From assembly GCF_900105045.1 (NCBI RefSeq), contig NZ_LT629739.1, positions 2,604,001 through 2,668,000 of the forward strand: a DNA stretch of 64,000 bases. The letters run 5' to 3'. Position numbers and translations under genes: made by a program. Below, piece after piece: positions 27,428-35,801 of this stretch (position 1 is the stretch's first letter; each line of letters starts with the position of its first letter). The stretch is from Brevibacterium picturae. GTDB taxonomy: Bacteria; Actinomycetota; Actinomycetes; Actinomycetales; Brevibacteriaceae. Below the pieces are notes generated by a model. It was given only the letters and a program-made list of their open reading frames with translations, ran no database searches and was not told the DNA's origin.

Positions 27428-28456
27428 TCAGACGCTCTGTGCTGACTTCGTAGCCTGTGCCGACTCGTCGACTATGAGCAGCACCTTCCCAATGTTTGCG
27501 CCCTCTTCCAAAGCGGTGTGCGCCTTGGAGGCCTCGGACAACGGCAGCGCCTCATGGACGATCGGGCGGATGCCACCGGAGATCACGGCCGGCCACAACT
27601 GTGCGGCCACCTCGGTGACGATGGCGATCTTCTGCTCCTTGGGCCGTGCCCGGAGCGTCGTTCCCGCAACTGACTTGCGCGGCTGCATGAGGGTGGCGAT
27701 GCTGAGCTCGGCCTTCGCTCCGCCCTGCATGCCGATGATGACGAGGCGTCCATCGGTGCCCAGCGCCTTGACGTTGGACTTCAGGTACTTCGCGCCGATG
27801 ATGTCGAGGATGACGTCGGCGCCGGTGGAGCCGTCGGGGCGCACGCAGATCTCGTGGACGCGTTCGACGAAGTCCTCATCGCGATAGTTGATGACGGCAT
27901 CGGCGCCGAGGCTGCGGCAGAACTCGGCCTTGCGCTTGGATCCGACGGTGACGACGATCTTGACGCCGAGGTGCTTGGCGACCTGGATCGCGGCAGTGCC
28001 GATTCCCGATCCCCCGCCGTGGACGAGCAGCCATTCCCCGGTCTGGATGTTGGCGTTGCCGACGATGTTGGAATGCACCGTTGACAGGACCTCGGGAAGG
28101 CCCGCGGCTTCGGTGAGATCGAGGCTGTCCGGAACGGGAAGGAGCTGACCTGCGGGGACGGGCACCGATTCGGCGTAACCGCCGCCGGAGAGCAGAGCCG
28201 CGACGCGGTCGCCGACTTTCCAACCGGTGACCTCGGAGCCGAGTTCGGCGATCGTTCCGGAGACTTCGAGGCCGGGGATCAGTGTAGCGCCGGCCGGTGG
28301 GTCGTAGAAGCCCTGGCGCTGCAGCAGATCGGCGCGATTGACACCCGCAGCGTGAACGGTGACCAGAACCTCGTCGGGTGCGATGTCCGGGGTCGGCTCC
28401 TCGATGACTTGGAGAACGTCGGGGCCGCCTGGTTCAGAAATCGTGATTGCTCGCAT
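27428..28456 (-). CDS. NAD(P)H:quinone oxidoreductase, zinc-independent MDR family
   Basis: A 342-residue medium-chain reductase resembling human PIG3 and bacterial QorA-like enzymes. The N-terminal GroES-like domain includes AAGVNRADLLQRQGFYDPPAG. The Rossmann domain has the glycine-rich loop HGGGSGIG at residues 146-153. There are no structural or catalytic zinc cysteines. It likely reduces quinones or alkenals with NADPH. The C-terminal Ser/Ala tail is probably flexible. It lies 72 bases upstream of bpa on the same strand; co-transcription is possible. The ATG is at 28456. Confidence 0.9.
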   Translation of the reverse strand: MRAITISEPGGPDVLQVIEEPTPDIAPDEVLVTVHAAGVNRADLLQRQGFYDPPAGATLIPGLEVSGTIAELGSEVTGWKVGDRVAALLSGGGYAESVPVPAGQLLPVPDSLDLTEAAGLPEVLSTVHSNIVGNANIQTGEWLLVHGGGSGIGTAAIQVAKHLGVKIVVTVGSKRKAEFCRSLGADAVINYRDEDFVERVHEICVRPDGSTGADVILDIIGAKYLKSNVKALGTDGRLVIIGMQGGAKAELSIATLMQPRKSVAGTTLRARPKEQKIAIVTEVAAQLWPAVISGGIRPIVHEALPLSEASKAHTALEEGANIGKVLLIVDESAQATKSAQSV

Positions 28457-28561
28457 GATTCCACTCTAGTGGTTCGGCGCCGATCTGGGCGGCCGCCCCG
28501 GGCAGTCTCGGCAGCTGGTCCCAGGCCCACAGTCGTGGCGACAGACCTCAGGCGATTGGCC

Positions 28562-29848
28562 TCAGGCGAAGAGACGGAACATGGGAGAGTTCTGGTGCAC
28601 GCGCTCGATCTCGATCTGTGAGGCGTCCATACGTTCGAGCAGGTTCGGCAGGTCTTCGGCATTGCCGAGTTCGATGCCGACGAAGGCGGGGCCGGTCTCA
28701 CGGTCGGAGCGTTTGATGTACTCGAACATCGCAATGTCGTCCTCAGGGCCGAGTACCTCATTGAGGAAGCGTCTCAGCGCGCCGGGCTCCTGCGGGAAGT
28801 CGACGATGAAGTAGTGCTTGAGGCCCTCGTGGACGAGTGAGCGCTCGAGGATCTCCGGGTAGCGGGAGATGTCGTTGTTGCCGCCGGAGACCAGGCACAC
28901 GACGGTCGATCCCGGCTCGATGGTGATCGGTTTGCCGGTTCCCGGTGCCCCGATGGCCGCCGAGGCGATGGCGCCGGAGGGTTCGGCGATGATGCCGTCG
29001 ACCTGATACATGGAGAGCATCTCCGTGGCCACGGCGCCCTCGGCTACGGGGCGGACATCGACGTCGAGGTCGGAGACGATGTCGTAGGTCAGTGCGCCGG
29101 CGCGTTTGACCGCGGTGCCGTCGGCGAAGGGATCGATGTTCTCCAAGGTCACCGGCCGTCCGGCTTTGAGGGCCGCGATCATCGAGGCGGCGCCTGCCGG
29201 TTCTGCGCCGATGATGGCGGTGTTCGGCATGTGCTCGGCCGCATAGGCGGCAATGCCGGAGACCACGCCACCGCCGCCGACTGGCACGATGATGTAGTCG
29301 GGGTCGGCCTCGAGCTGTGCCGCGATCTCCACGGCAACCGTGCCCTGGCCGGCGATGGTGAGTAGGTCGTCGAAGGCCGAGACGAGAAGAGCATCATTGC
29401 GGTCGGCGAACCGATGGGCCAGCGCGGAGGCGTCGTCATAGGTGGAGCCGGAGATCTCGATGGTCACGCGGTCGCCGCCGAAATGGCGGACGCGTTCGAT
29501 CTTCTGCCTCGGCGTGGTCTTGGGCACGAAGATGGTGCCCTGGATGCCGAGCTCCTTGCACGCGCGGGCGAAGCCCTGGGCGTGGTTGCCTGCCGAGGCG
29601 CAGACGACTCCGCGGGCACGCTCGGTCTCGTCGAGCTGGAGCATGAAGTTGAAGGCGCCGCGGATCTTGTACGACCGCACCATCTGCAGGTCCTCGCGTT
29701 TGAGGTAGACGGTGGAGTCGGTGGCGGCGGACAGCCGCTCCGAAATGTGCAGGGGGGACATGATCACGGAGTCGGCAATTCGCGTCGAGGCCGCTTCGAC
29801 CTCGTGCGCGAGTGTTTGCTGCTGGGGTGATACGTCTTTTTTCAACAC
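28562..29848 (-). CDS. ilvA: Threonine deaminase
   Basis: A 428-residue fold-type II PLP enzyme that converts threonine to 2-oxobutanoate, the first step towards isoleucine. The PLP lysine is Lys61 in SYKIRGAFN, and the PLP-phosphate loop is PVGGGGVVSGI. The C-terminal about 90 residues (HYFIVDFPQEPGALRRFLNEV) form a single ACT-like regulatory domain, the shorter actinobacterial and Bacillus form rather than the two-domain E. coli form. The start codon at 29848 (MLKKDVSPQQ) is accepted. It is divergent from the gene at 30098, and a phased TCAGG array lies upstream of it. Confidence 0.94.
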   Translation of the reverse strand: MLKKDVSPQQQTLAHEVEAASTRIADSVIMSPLHISERLSAATDSTVYLKREDLQMVRSYKIRGAFNFMLQLDETERARGVVCASAGNHAQGFARACKELGIQGTIFVPKTTPRQKIERVRHFGGDRVTIEISGSTYDDASALAHRFADRNDALLVSAFDDLLTIAGQGTVAVEIAAQLEADPDYIIVPVGGGGVVSGIAAYAAEHMPNTAIIGAEPAGAASMIAALKAGRPVTLENIDPFADGTAVKRAGALTYDIVSDLDVDVRPVAEGAVATEMLSMYQVDGIIAEPSGAIASAAIGAPGTGKPITIEPGSTVVCLVSGGNNDISRYPEILERSLVHEGLKHYFIVDFPQEPGALRRFLNEVLGPEDDIAMFEYIKRSDRETGPAFVGIELGNAEDLPNLLERMDASQIEIERVHQNSPMFRLFA

Positions 29849-29900
29849 GACTCCATTGTGCTCCTTCTGTCTCGCCCTTGTGCAACTCGTTCCGGAATAA

Positions 29901-29958
29901 GGACAGCTCAGGTCGCTTCAGGCCATATCAGGATGCCTCAGGATCAGGACGCTTCAGG
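29901..29958. repeat. Six TCAGG pentamers, mostly 10 bp apart
   Basis: Degenerate 10-mers GGNNNNNTCA run back to back at 29901, 29911, 29921 and 29931, so TCAGG falls at 29908, 29918, 29928 and 29938, exactly one helical turn apart. Two more copies are at 29944 and 29954, again 10 bp apart from each other. The array lies 53 bases upstream of the ilvA start, between divergent ilvA and the gene at 30098. It may be a cooperative protein-binding site or a simple tandem expansion. Confidence 0.8.
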
Positions 29959-30097
29959 GAACCTTGCCGGAGGTGGGATGACACTCCGCGGGTGTCGATT
30001 CTGGGACCGAGTTGATGATTTCTGGTGCGCCATGCCCAGCGGCGGGCCCCTATCATGGTTGGATGGATGGTGCCCGTAATTCCTTCAAGGAGGCGAC

Positions 30098-32485
30098 ATG
30101 GCCATCAGCAGTGAGCTGGAACAACTGTTAGCCGGCTGGATACCTCGACAGTCGTGGTTCCCCAAGCTCGCCGCAGATTTCGGAACCGACCCCGATATCA
30201 CCCCCATGTCGGTGGCCCGCGCCTTCACATACAGGGCCGAGGAACTCGGTGGATTCGCCGGGCTCGTGGCCGTGATCTCCGTCGGCGACGGACCGACCCT
30301 GCGCCGGCTCAACATTCCGCTCTCACTGCGCGGAGTCGAAGACATGCACCTGCGCAAGTCGCTGATCGGCCAAGTCGATGACCTGGCCCTGGGGCACGTC
30401 TACGTCTACGACGGCGCGGCCGATCCCGTGTTCGTCAATCTCATGGCCGATGCGATCACGAAGCGCAAGGTCTTCGACGGCGGCCAGCTGAGCACCGAAT
30501 CACTGCGCCACGGCCGGGAGAAGGCCGCCGTTCGAGACAAGCAGTCCAGCCAGCCGTTCCCGGTTCGACAGGCTCCAGCCCGCTCCGCAGACACCCCCGC
30601 CGAGGTGGTCCCACCGAAGCCGTCGAAGGCTGCGTTGGTCACGGATTCCCGTGAAGAGCTCCCCATCGACATCCGCCCGATCGAGGTCACTGATGCCGGT
30701 GCCCACAAATCGACGGTCATCATCCACGACGAGTACGAGCCGATGGAACTCAGCTTCTTCCGGGTGCTGGAGAACGAGATGCCGTCATCGCTGACGATCC
30801 CGGTCTTACTCACCGAGGCGGGCTCCCGCAGTGTGCCCGAGGTCGTCGGCTGGGGCTCGGGCCGGTGGTACGACATGTTCGAGGTCACCGAGATGGAAGC
30901 TCCGATGGCTCTGCTGACCCATGTGGACGTCGATGCCGAACCCGCCTGGCGCGAGGCCGTGGACATCGTGTGCGCCGTCGATTCGGGATCGATCGGTGCC
31001 TATAACGCTCAGGCCGCAGAGATGGGCCGACGCATCGGTGAGCTCCATTCCGACATGGCTGCCGAATTCGGCATCGTCGAAGGTCGAGGAGAGCCGTCGA
31101 GGCTCCTGGCCAAGAAGTGGATCGATCGCATCGACTGGGCGCTGGGCCGTGCACCTCTGGCTTTGGATTCCCTGGTGCCTGAGCTGCGTGCCCACCGTGC
31201 GAAGCTGCAGTCGCTGGAGTCGATCGGTGTGTTGCAGAAGATCCATGGTGAGCTGACGCTTGATCATGTGGTGAGCTCAACGACCGACGGATACTCGGTC
31301 GTGAAGTTCACGGATTCGACGAACTCGGATCCCAAGCCGGTGGCACTGGACCTCGTGGCACTGCTGCGCAGCGTCGACTACGCGGCCGGATTCGCCCGGC
31401 TGCAGCGGACTGGCGAACTCGAATCCGAGGACGGCGGACTCGTCGTCAACGGCTTCGGCAATGACCCATCTGCTCTGCGGGGCATCTACGATTCACCGGA
31501 ATTCCTCTGGGCATCACAGGTGCAGAACTCGTTGCTCAGCGGATACTCCCGTGCCCGTGGTGAGAGCCTGGGCCTCGGCGATCCCGTCCTGCGCGCGGCA
31601 CTCGTCGACAGGCTGCTCGTCGAGGTCGTCACCGAGCTGCGCAACCGCCCCAACTGGCTCTCGGTGCCCCTGGCAACTCTGACTCTGGTACTCAAGGGCA
31701 AGCCCGCCCGGTCCGGTGACTCGCCCGCCGAGGCGGAGACAAGTGCGCCCGCGACTGCTGCGGATGCCGCGCCGTCTGCGGATGCCGCTCCTGCCGCAGC
31801 GGGCTCAGACTCTGCGGGCTCTGCCGCTCGTGTCGCTGCCGGCCCAGGCGCAGATGCCGATCCTGCCACTGCTGACTCAGACTCTGCGGCTTCCGAAGCC
31901 GGCTCAGAGGGGTCAGACAAGCCTGGCCTTGTGGTCGAAGCTGACGATGCACTGGGTGCCTCGGACGCTGAGGGCAACGGTGGCGCTGAAACTGTCGGCG
32001 ACGCTGATAACGGCTCAGACGCTGATAACGGCTCAGACGCTGAGAACGACTCAGACACTGCGGGCGGCTCAAACCCTGCAGACGACGAGAAATCGGCTGA
32101 ACCTCAGCCGCGATCGGCCACCGCGTCGAACGGCGCTGCCCGGCAGAGCAAGATTCGGCGCCCAAGCCCTGCCGAGCAGTCGGAGACGGTCAATGAGGAA
32201 TTCGAGGACGAGGAGGACGAGTTCGTCGTCTCACCCGTACCCGCGACGTTCGCCGCCCGCGGTGCCGCCACAGAGGATTCTGACTCGACCGGGCGGCACA
32301 ACGTGCACGAGGCGAAGTCCGCCGCGCAACAGGAGAGCCCCGCCGCGCACAAGGAGAAGCACGCCGCGCCTAAGGGGAAGCGCGCGAAGTCGACGCCTGT
32401 CGATGCCGAGACACGGGAGACGATCGGTTCCGACAAGTCACAGACTGGCGGTTCCGAGAAGGGCACCGAGTCGAGTAAGCACTGA
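30098..32485 (+). CDS. Maltokinase-like protein, probable pseudokinase with long acidic tail
   Basis: A 795-residue protein. Residues about 1-150 match the N-terminal cap of maltokinase (WIPRQSWFPKL), and about 215-540 match its aminoglycoside-kinase-like lobes, with ALDLVALLRSVDYAAGFA corresponding to the conserved RDVAGMLRSFDYAA region. In active maltokinases the catalytic loop is HGDLHLGQ and the metal-binding loop DFEGEP. Here they read HGELTLDH (Glu385 for Asp) and VKFTDS (Lys403 for Asp). So the catalytic and metal residues are replaced, and kinase activity is doubtful. From about residue 545 to the end the chain is Ala/Ser/Asp/Glu-rich and low in complexity. No treS, glgE or glgB neighbour exists. 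It may bind a sugar phosphate or act as a scaffold. The ATG has AAGGAGG 7 bases upstream. Confidence 0.75.
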   Translation: MAISSELEQLLAGWIPRQSWFPKLAADFGTDPDITPMSVARAFTYRAEELGGFAGLVAVISVGDGPTLRRLNIPLSLRGVEDMHLRKSLIGQVDDLALGHVYVYDGAADPVFVNLMADAITKRKVFDGGQLSTESLRHGREKAAVRDKQSSQPFPVRQAPARSADTPAEVVPPKPSKAALVTDSREELPIDIRPIEVTDAGAHKSTVIIHDEYEPMELSFFRVLENEMPSSLTIPVLLTEAGSRSVPEVVGWGSGRWYDMFEVTEMEAPMALLTHVDVDAEPAWREAVDIVCAVDSGSIGAYNAQAAEMGRRIGELHSDMAAEFGIVEGRGEPSRLLAKKWIDRIDWALGRAPLALDSLVPELRAHRAKLQSLESIGVLQKIHGELTLDHVVSSTTDGYSVVKFTDSTNSDPKPVALDLVALLRSVDYAAGFARLQRTGELESEDGGLVVNGFGNDPSALRGIYDSPEFLWASQVQNSLLSGYSRARGESLGLGDPVLRAALVDRLLVEVVTELRNRPNWLSVPLATLTLVLKGKPARSGDSPAEAETSAPATAADAAPSADAAPAAAGSDSAGSAARVAAGPGADADPATADSDSAASEAGSEGSDKPGLVVEADDALGASDAEGNGGAETVGDADNGSDADNGSDAENDSDTAGGSNPADDEKSAEPQPRSATASNGAARQSKIRRPSPAEQSETVNEEFEDEEDEFVVSPVPATFAARGAATEDSDSTGRHNVHEAKSAAQQESPAAHKEKHAAPKGKRAKSTPVDAETRETIGSDKSQTGGSEKGTESSKH
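32000..32071 (+). repeat. Four 18-bp in-frame tandem units
   Basis: The units GACGCTGATAACGGCTCA (two exact copies, then two diverged) encode DADNGS, DADNGS, DAENDS and DTAGGS in the acidic tail of the maltokinase-like protein. Copy number could change without shifting the frame. Confidence 0.85.
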
Positions 32486-32588
32486 TGCCGGTGTCATTGC
32501 GAATCGATTAGCAGAAGACAATCGGTCTATGAGAAACTATTGTGGCTCAGCCTCGTGCTGAGTAGGCCGTGGTTCATTGCGAACCATT

Positions 32589-32679
32589 GGAAGCGTGTCC
32601 GAGCGGCCGAAGGAGATGGTCTTGAAAACCATTGAGCGGCAACCCCGCTCCGTGGGTTCGAATCCCACCGCTTCCGCCA
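32589..32679 (+). tRNA. tRNA-Ser (anticodon UGA), with encoded CCA
   Basis: The acceptor stem GGAAGCG pairs with CGCTTCC, and the discriminator is G at 32676 followed by an encoded CCA (32677-32679). The anticodon stem ATGGT/ACCAT carries loop CTTGAAA with anticodon TGA at 32623-32625. A long variable arm and a T loop GGTTCGAATCC are present, as expected of a serine tRNA. Confidence 0.97.
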
Positions 32680-32683
32680 AATG

Positions 32684-32728
32684 AAAGTCCCCGTTCGCAT
32701 CGTGTAAACGAAGGCGAACGGGGACTTT
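32684..32728 (+). terminator. Terminator after tRNA-Ser(UGA)
   Basis: AAAGTCCCCGTTCGC (32684-32698) pairs perfectly with GCGAACGGGGACTTT (32714-32728) around a 15-base loop. The stem itself ends in TTT, five bases past the tRNA. Confidence 0.82.
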
Positions 32729-32868
32729 CGCATCCCTGCACGTGTTCGGAATTCTCCGGCCACAAAACGTTGAATTCCGTTGATGAATTCGACCTTTTGT
32801 CACCTGAAAATTTGAGTCTGAGGGCAGTCAGTCCCGCCCCAGCGCGTCTGAGTCAGCCCTACTCCTGC

Positions 32869-34242
32869 CTACTCCTGAGCCGCCTCCGGTTCGGACATCT
32901 CTGCATCGGCCTCGGGGTCATCGAAGCTGCGGACCGTCCGCTTGAAGCCGCGGGTCAGCACAGCCAGGTAGATGACGCCGATGGCCAACCAGATGGCGCC
33001 GCCGATGAGGGCGGTCTCGTGCAGGCTCACCCACAGGACGCCGGTGAGGATCGCGCCGATTGCCGGCATCACCACGTATTTGAACGCGGACTTGAAGTCG
33101 ACGACCTGCTTGGTCCGGAACGCGAAGTGAGCGATGACCGTGAGGTTGACGAAGGTGAACGCGATGAGCGCGCCGAAGTTGATCAGCGCAGAGATGAACT
33201 CGAGGCTGAAGGACATCGCGAACAGGCACACCGCGCCGACCAGGATGATGTTGAACATCGGAGTGTGCGTCTTCGGATGGATGTAGCCGAAGGCCTTGCG
33301 CGGCAGCACGCCGTTGCGGCCCATCACCAGCATCATGCGGGACACCGACGCGTGGGACGCCAGTCCCGAGGCGACCGTGGCGGCGAAGGCGGCAGCGAGG
33401 AAGAAGCCCATGAAGACGGGGCCGCCGGTGAGGAGTCCGATCTCCGGCAGAGGATCGTCGACGACATTGAACTGCGAATTGTCGGGGAAGAGCTGCTGAG
33501 CGAAGTAGCTGGCGACGAGGAAGATGGTGCCACCGGCGAGGACTGTCAGCAGAATCGCCTTGGGCATGATGTTCACATGTTTGGCTTCGCTGGTGTACAT
33601 CGTCACGGCGTCGAAGCCGATGAAGGAGAAGCAGACCACTGTGGCGCCGGTCAGCAGTGCGGACATATGCACGCCCTCGTGCATGAAGGGCTCGGGGCTG
33701 AAGACGACGCCTGAGCCCTCACCATTGGTCAGATTGACGATGGCGACGATGCAGAAGAGCGTCACCATAGTGACGGCGAAGACCAGAAGAACACCATTGA
33801 GGTTGGCTGTTCCACGCATGGAGACAGTAACGATGGCGGTCATGATCACGGTGTAGAGGATCACCCATATCCAGGCCGGGGCATCGGGGACGAGGGACTC
33901 CATATACAGCCGAGCGATGAGGCAATTGACCATCGGCAGCAGCAGGTAGTCCATGAGTGAGGTCCAGCCGACGAGGAAGCCGACGCCCGGACTCATGGTT
34001 TCGCGGGTGTAGGTATAGGCCGAACCCGCGGTGGGGAAGACCTTGACCATCTTTCCGTAGCTGAATGCCGTGAACACCATGACGATCAGTGCGATGAGAT
34101 AGGCGGACGGCACCGCCCCGTTGGTTTCATCCGACACGATCCCGAACGTATCGAAGACCACCGTCGGCGTCATGTAACCGAGACCGAGCCCGACGATGGA
34201 CCACAGCCCGAGGTTGCGTTTCAGTGAGCCTGACGCAGCCAT
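32869..34242 (-). CDS. APC-family amino acid/polyamine permease
   Basis: A 457-residue transporter with about 12 membrane helices. The first helix has the APC glycine motif (GLWSIVGLGLGYMTPTVVFDTFG), and FSFIGFDAVTMYTSEAKHV is the typical helix 6 region. Its overall pattern resembles putrescine importers of the PuuP type, but the substrate cannot be fixed. The ATG at 34242 is chosen because GGGGAGG lies 7 bases upstream; an in-frame TTG 15 bases earlier overlaps that ribosome site. It is divergent from the MBL and C45 hydrolase genes, which suggests that the imported or exported compound and those enzymes belong to one pathway. Confidence 0.87.
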   Translation of the reverse strand: MAASGSLKRNLGLWSIVGLGLGYMTPTVVFDTFGIVSDETNGAVPSAYLIALIVMVFTAFSYGKMVKVFPTAGSAYTYTRETMSPGVGFLVGWTSLMDYLLLPMVNCLIARLYMESLVPDAPAWIWVILYTVIMTAIVTVSMRGTANLNGVLLVFAVTMVTLFCIVAIVNLTNGEGSGVVFSPEPFMHEGVHMSALLTGATVVCFSFIGFDAVTMYTSEAKHVNIMPKAILLTVLAGGTIFLVASYFAQQLFPDNSQFNVVDDPLPEIGLLTGGPVFMGFFLAAAFAATVASGLASHASVSRMMLVMGRNGVLPRKAFGYIHPKTHTPMFNIILVGAVCLFAMSFSLEFISALINFGALIAFTFVNLTVIAHFAFRTKQVVDFKSAFKYVVMPAIGAILTGVLWVSLHETALIGGAIWLAIGVIYLAVLTRGFKRTVRSFDDPEADAEMSEPEAAQE

Positions 34243-34654
34243 ATCAATCCTCCCCAATGAGTCTTGCCGGATGTCGTGGCGATTGCACCCGACCGTGCTT
34301 CCGCACAGGTGCAGAAGTGATCTGCGCCATAGATGCTATCGCTTCTGCAACCGAAAACGAAACCATTCCCACGAAATGAAACGATAACGTCACCTGACGC
34401 GCGTCATTCGCAACGAATCCAGTAGAAGTGAATGCTGATTGTCCACACCCGCCGAGGTTGCCCCACCCTCCCGCTCGGACTGTCCTCCCTGGTGGTGTCG
34501 GCTCCATACCGCCTATCGAACGACGTTTCAGTAACCGCGAAAAGAGAGTAAGTTGAGCAGCAATGGCAAAGTGGGCCCTCCTTGCGGGGGCCTCGATGGT
34601 TCGGCCCCAGGCGGGCCCCACCGTGATGCTCGACGAAGAGAGGCAATCTCAGCA
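34243..34654. other. Divergent intergenic region between the permease and MBL genes
   Basis: About 410 bases without a convincing gene. It is A/T-richer around 34335-34390. It holds the perfect 12-bp palindrome TGACGCGCGTCA at 34395-34406, a candidate operator shared by both divergent units. A CCGCCGAGGTTG-like relative of the dispersed CGCCGAGGTGG motif is at about 34449. The reading frame of the MBL gene is open back to 34553, but the ribosome site supports a start at 34655. Confidence 0.55.
34395..34406. promoter_or_regulatory. Perfect 12-bp palindrome TGACGCGCGTCA
   Basis: This self-complementary site lies midway between the divergent permease and MBL genes. The position suits a shared regulator, but no regulator gene is adjacent. 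Confidence 0.45.
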
Positions 34655-35767
34655 ATGGCGATCGAAACACTCAGCTCAGCACAGTCGGCGGCCTGGAAGG
34701 ATCGGGTCCTGCCCGCAGTGGAGAAGGTCGCCGAAGGCGTGTGGGCGATCCCGGTCCCGATCCCGAACAACCCTCTCGTCTACACCTACTGCTACGGAAT
34801 CGCCGACGGCTCGGGCCTGATCCTCATCGATCCCGGTTGGGACGGCAAGGACCAATACCTGGCGCTCACCTCGGCGCTGGAGTCCCTGGGATTCACGGTG
34901 GCGAACGTGCACGGAATCGCCATCACCCACTACCACCGCGACCACATCGGACTGGTTCCGGCCCTGCTGCACAAGAACCCCGATATGTGGGTGGCCATGC
35001 ACGGCGAAGATCTGCGCTCGATCAAACAGTTCTTCTCGCAGAGCGTGGACCTGGGCACCGGGGTCGATCCGAGCATCAACATCGCTCGCGCCTATGGAGT
35101 GCCCGAAGACCGCTGGGCCGAAGTCGAGGCCCTCCAGGTCAGTGCCAAGAACAGCAGCAAGAACACCCGGGGCGATGCCGGTGCCAAGCCAGGTGCCGGT
35201 TCCAAGAACGAATTCGCACTGTTGATGAGCAGCATGCCCGACACCATCACCATCCTCGACGATGAATCGCAGCTGCCCATGGAGTCCGGCGCGCTGCAGG
35301 CGCTGTGGACCCCGGGCCACACCTACGGGCATTCGGTCTTCGTCCGCGACGAGGACCAGCTGCTGTTCTCCGGCGACCACGTGCTGCCCACGATCACCCC
35401 GAACATCGGGCTCGACAGCGGCGCGATCACGCACAGCCTCGGCGACTATCTCGGTTCCCTCGACAAGATCGGAAACCTGGACGCCGATGTGGCCGTCCTC
35501 CCGGCGCATGGGTTCCGCTTCCACGGACTCCACGACCGCAAGCGCGAACTCATCGAGCATCATCGCCAGCGCCTCAACGAGATCACCGAGCGCATGGACG
35601 CCACCGACGACCACAGCGTCTACTCGATCGCGCAGGGGCTGCACTGGTCGCGCGGATTCGATTCGCTGCACAACTTCAACCTGTTCGCCGCCCTGGCCGA
35701 GACCGCCGCGCACATGCACTACCTGGACATCGACCTGGGAGTGGGGTCGCTCGTCCCACAGGGATGA
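34655..35767 (+). CDS. Metallo-beta-lactamase-fold hydrolase
   Basis: A 370-residue MBL-fold enzyme. The metal motif ITHYHRDHIG gives HxHxDH, and further ligands lie in PGHTYGHS, FSGDHVLP and LPAHGFRFHG, so a dinuclear metal site is complete. The C-terminal helical part (ERMDATDDHSVYSIAQGLHWSRG) resembles glyoxalase II-like or thioesterase-like MBL proteins. It hydrolyses a thioester, lactone or lactam; the substrate is unknown. The ATG (MAIETLSSAQ) has GAGAGG upstream. The C45 acyltransferase gene follows 34 bases later, so they form an operon. Confidence 0.86.
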   Translation: MAIETLSSAQSAAWKDRVLPAVEKVAEGVWAIPVPIPNNPLVYTYCYGIADGSGLILIDPGWDGKDQYLALTSALESLGFTVANVHGIAITHYHRDHIGLVPALLHKNPDMWVAMHGEDLRSIKQFFSQSVDLGTGVDPSINIARAYGVPEDRWAEVEALQVSAKNSSKNTRGDAGAKPGAGSKNEFALLMSSMPDTITILDDESQLPMESGALQALWTPGHTYGHSVFVRDEDQLLFSGDHVLPTITPNIGLDSGAITHSLGDYLGSLDKIGNLDADVAVLPAHGFRFHGLHDRKRELIEHHRQRLNEITERMDATDDHSVYSIAQGLHWSRGFDSLHNFNLFAALAETAAHMHYLDIDLGVGSLVPQG

Positions 35768-35801
35768 GATAATCAGGTCCACGAGAGAAGAGGAGTCGCC
35801 C

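Noticed and set aside
32589..32728. tRNA-Ser(UGA) as a phage or island attachment site
   Set aside because: There is no integrase, no repeated tRNA 3' end and no change of composition nearby; the following sequence is a terminator and a chromosomal permease gene.
34553..34654. Upstream extension of the MBL protein
   Set aside because: The added residues are Gly/Pro/Arg-rich without MBL features, and GAGAGG before 34655 marks the start.
35262..35801. A longer C45 acyltransferase starting inside the MBL gene
   Set aside because: This stretch is the shadow frame of the MBL coding region, Arg/Ser-rich and without C45 features. GTG 35802 has a good ribosome site.
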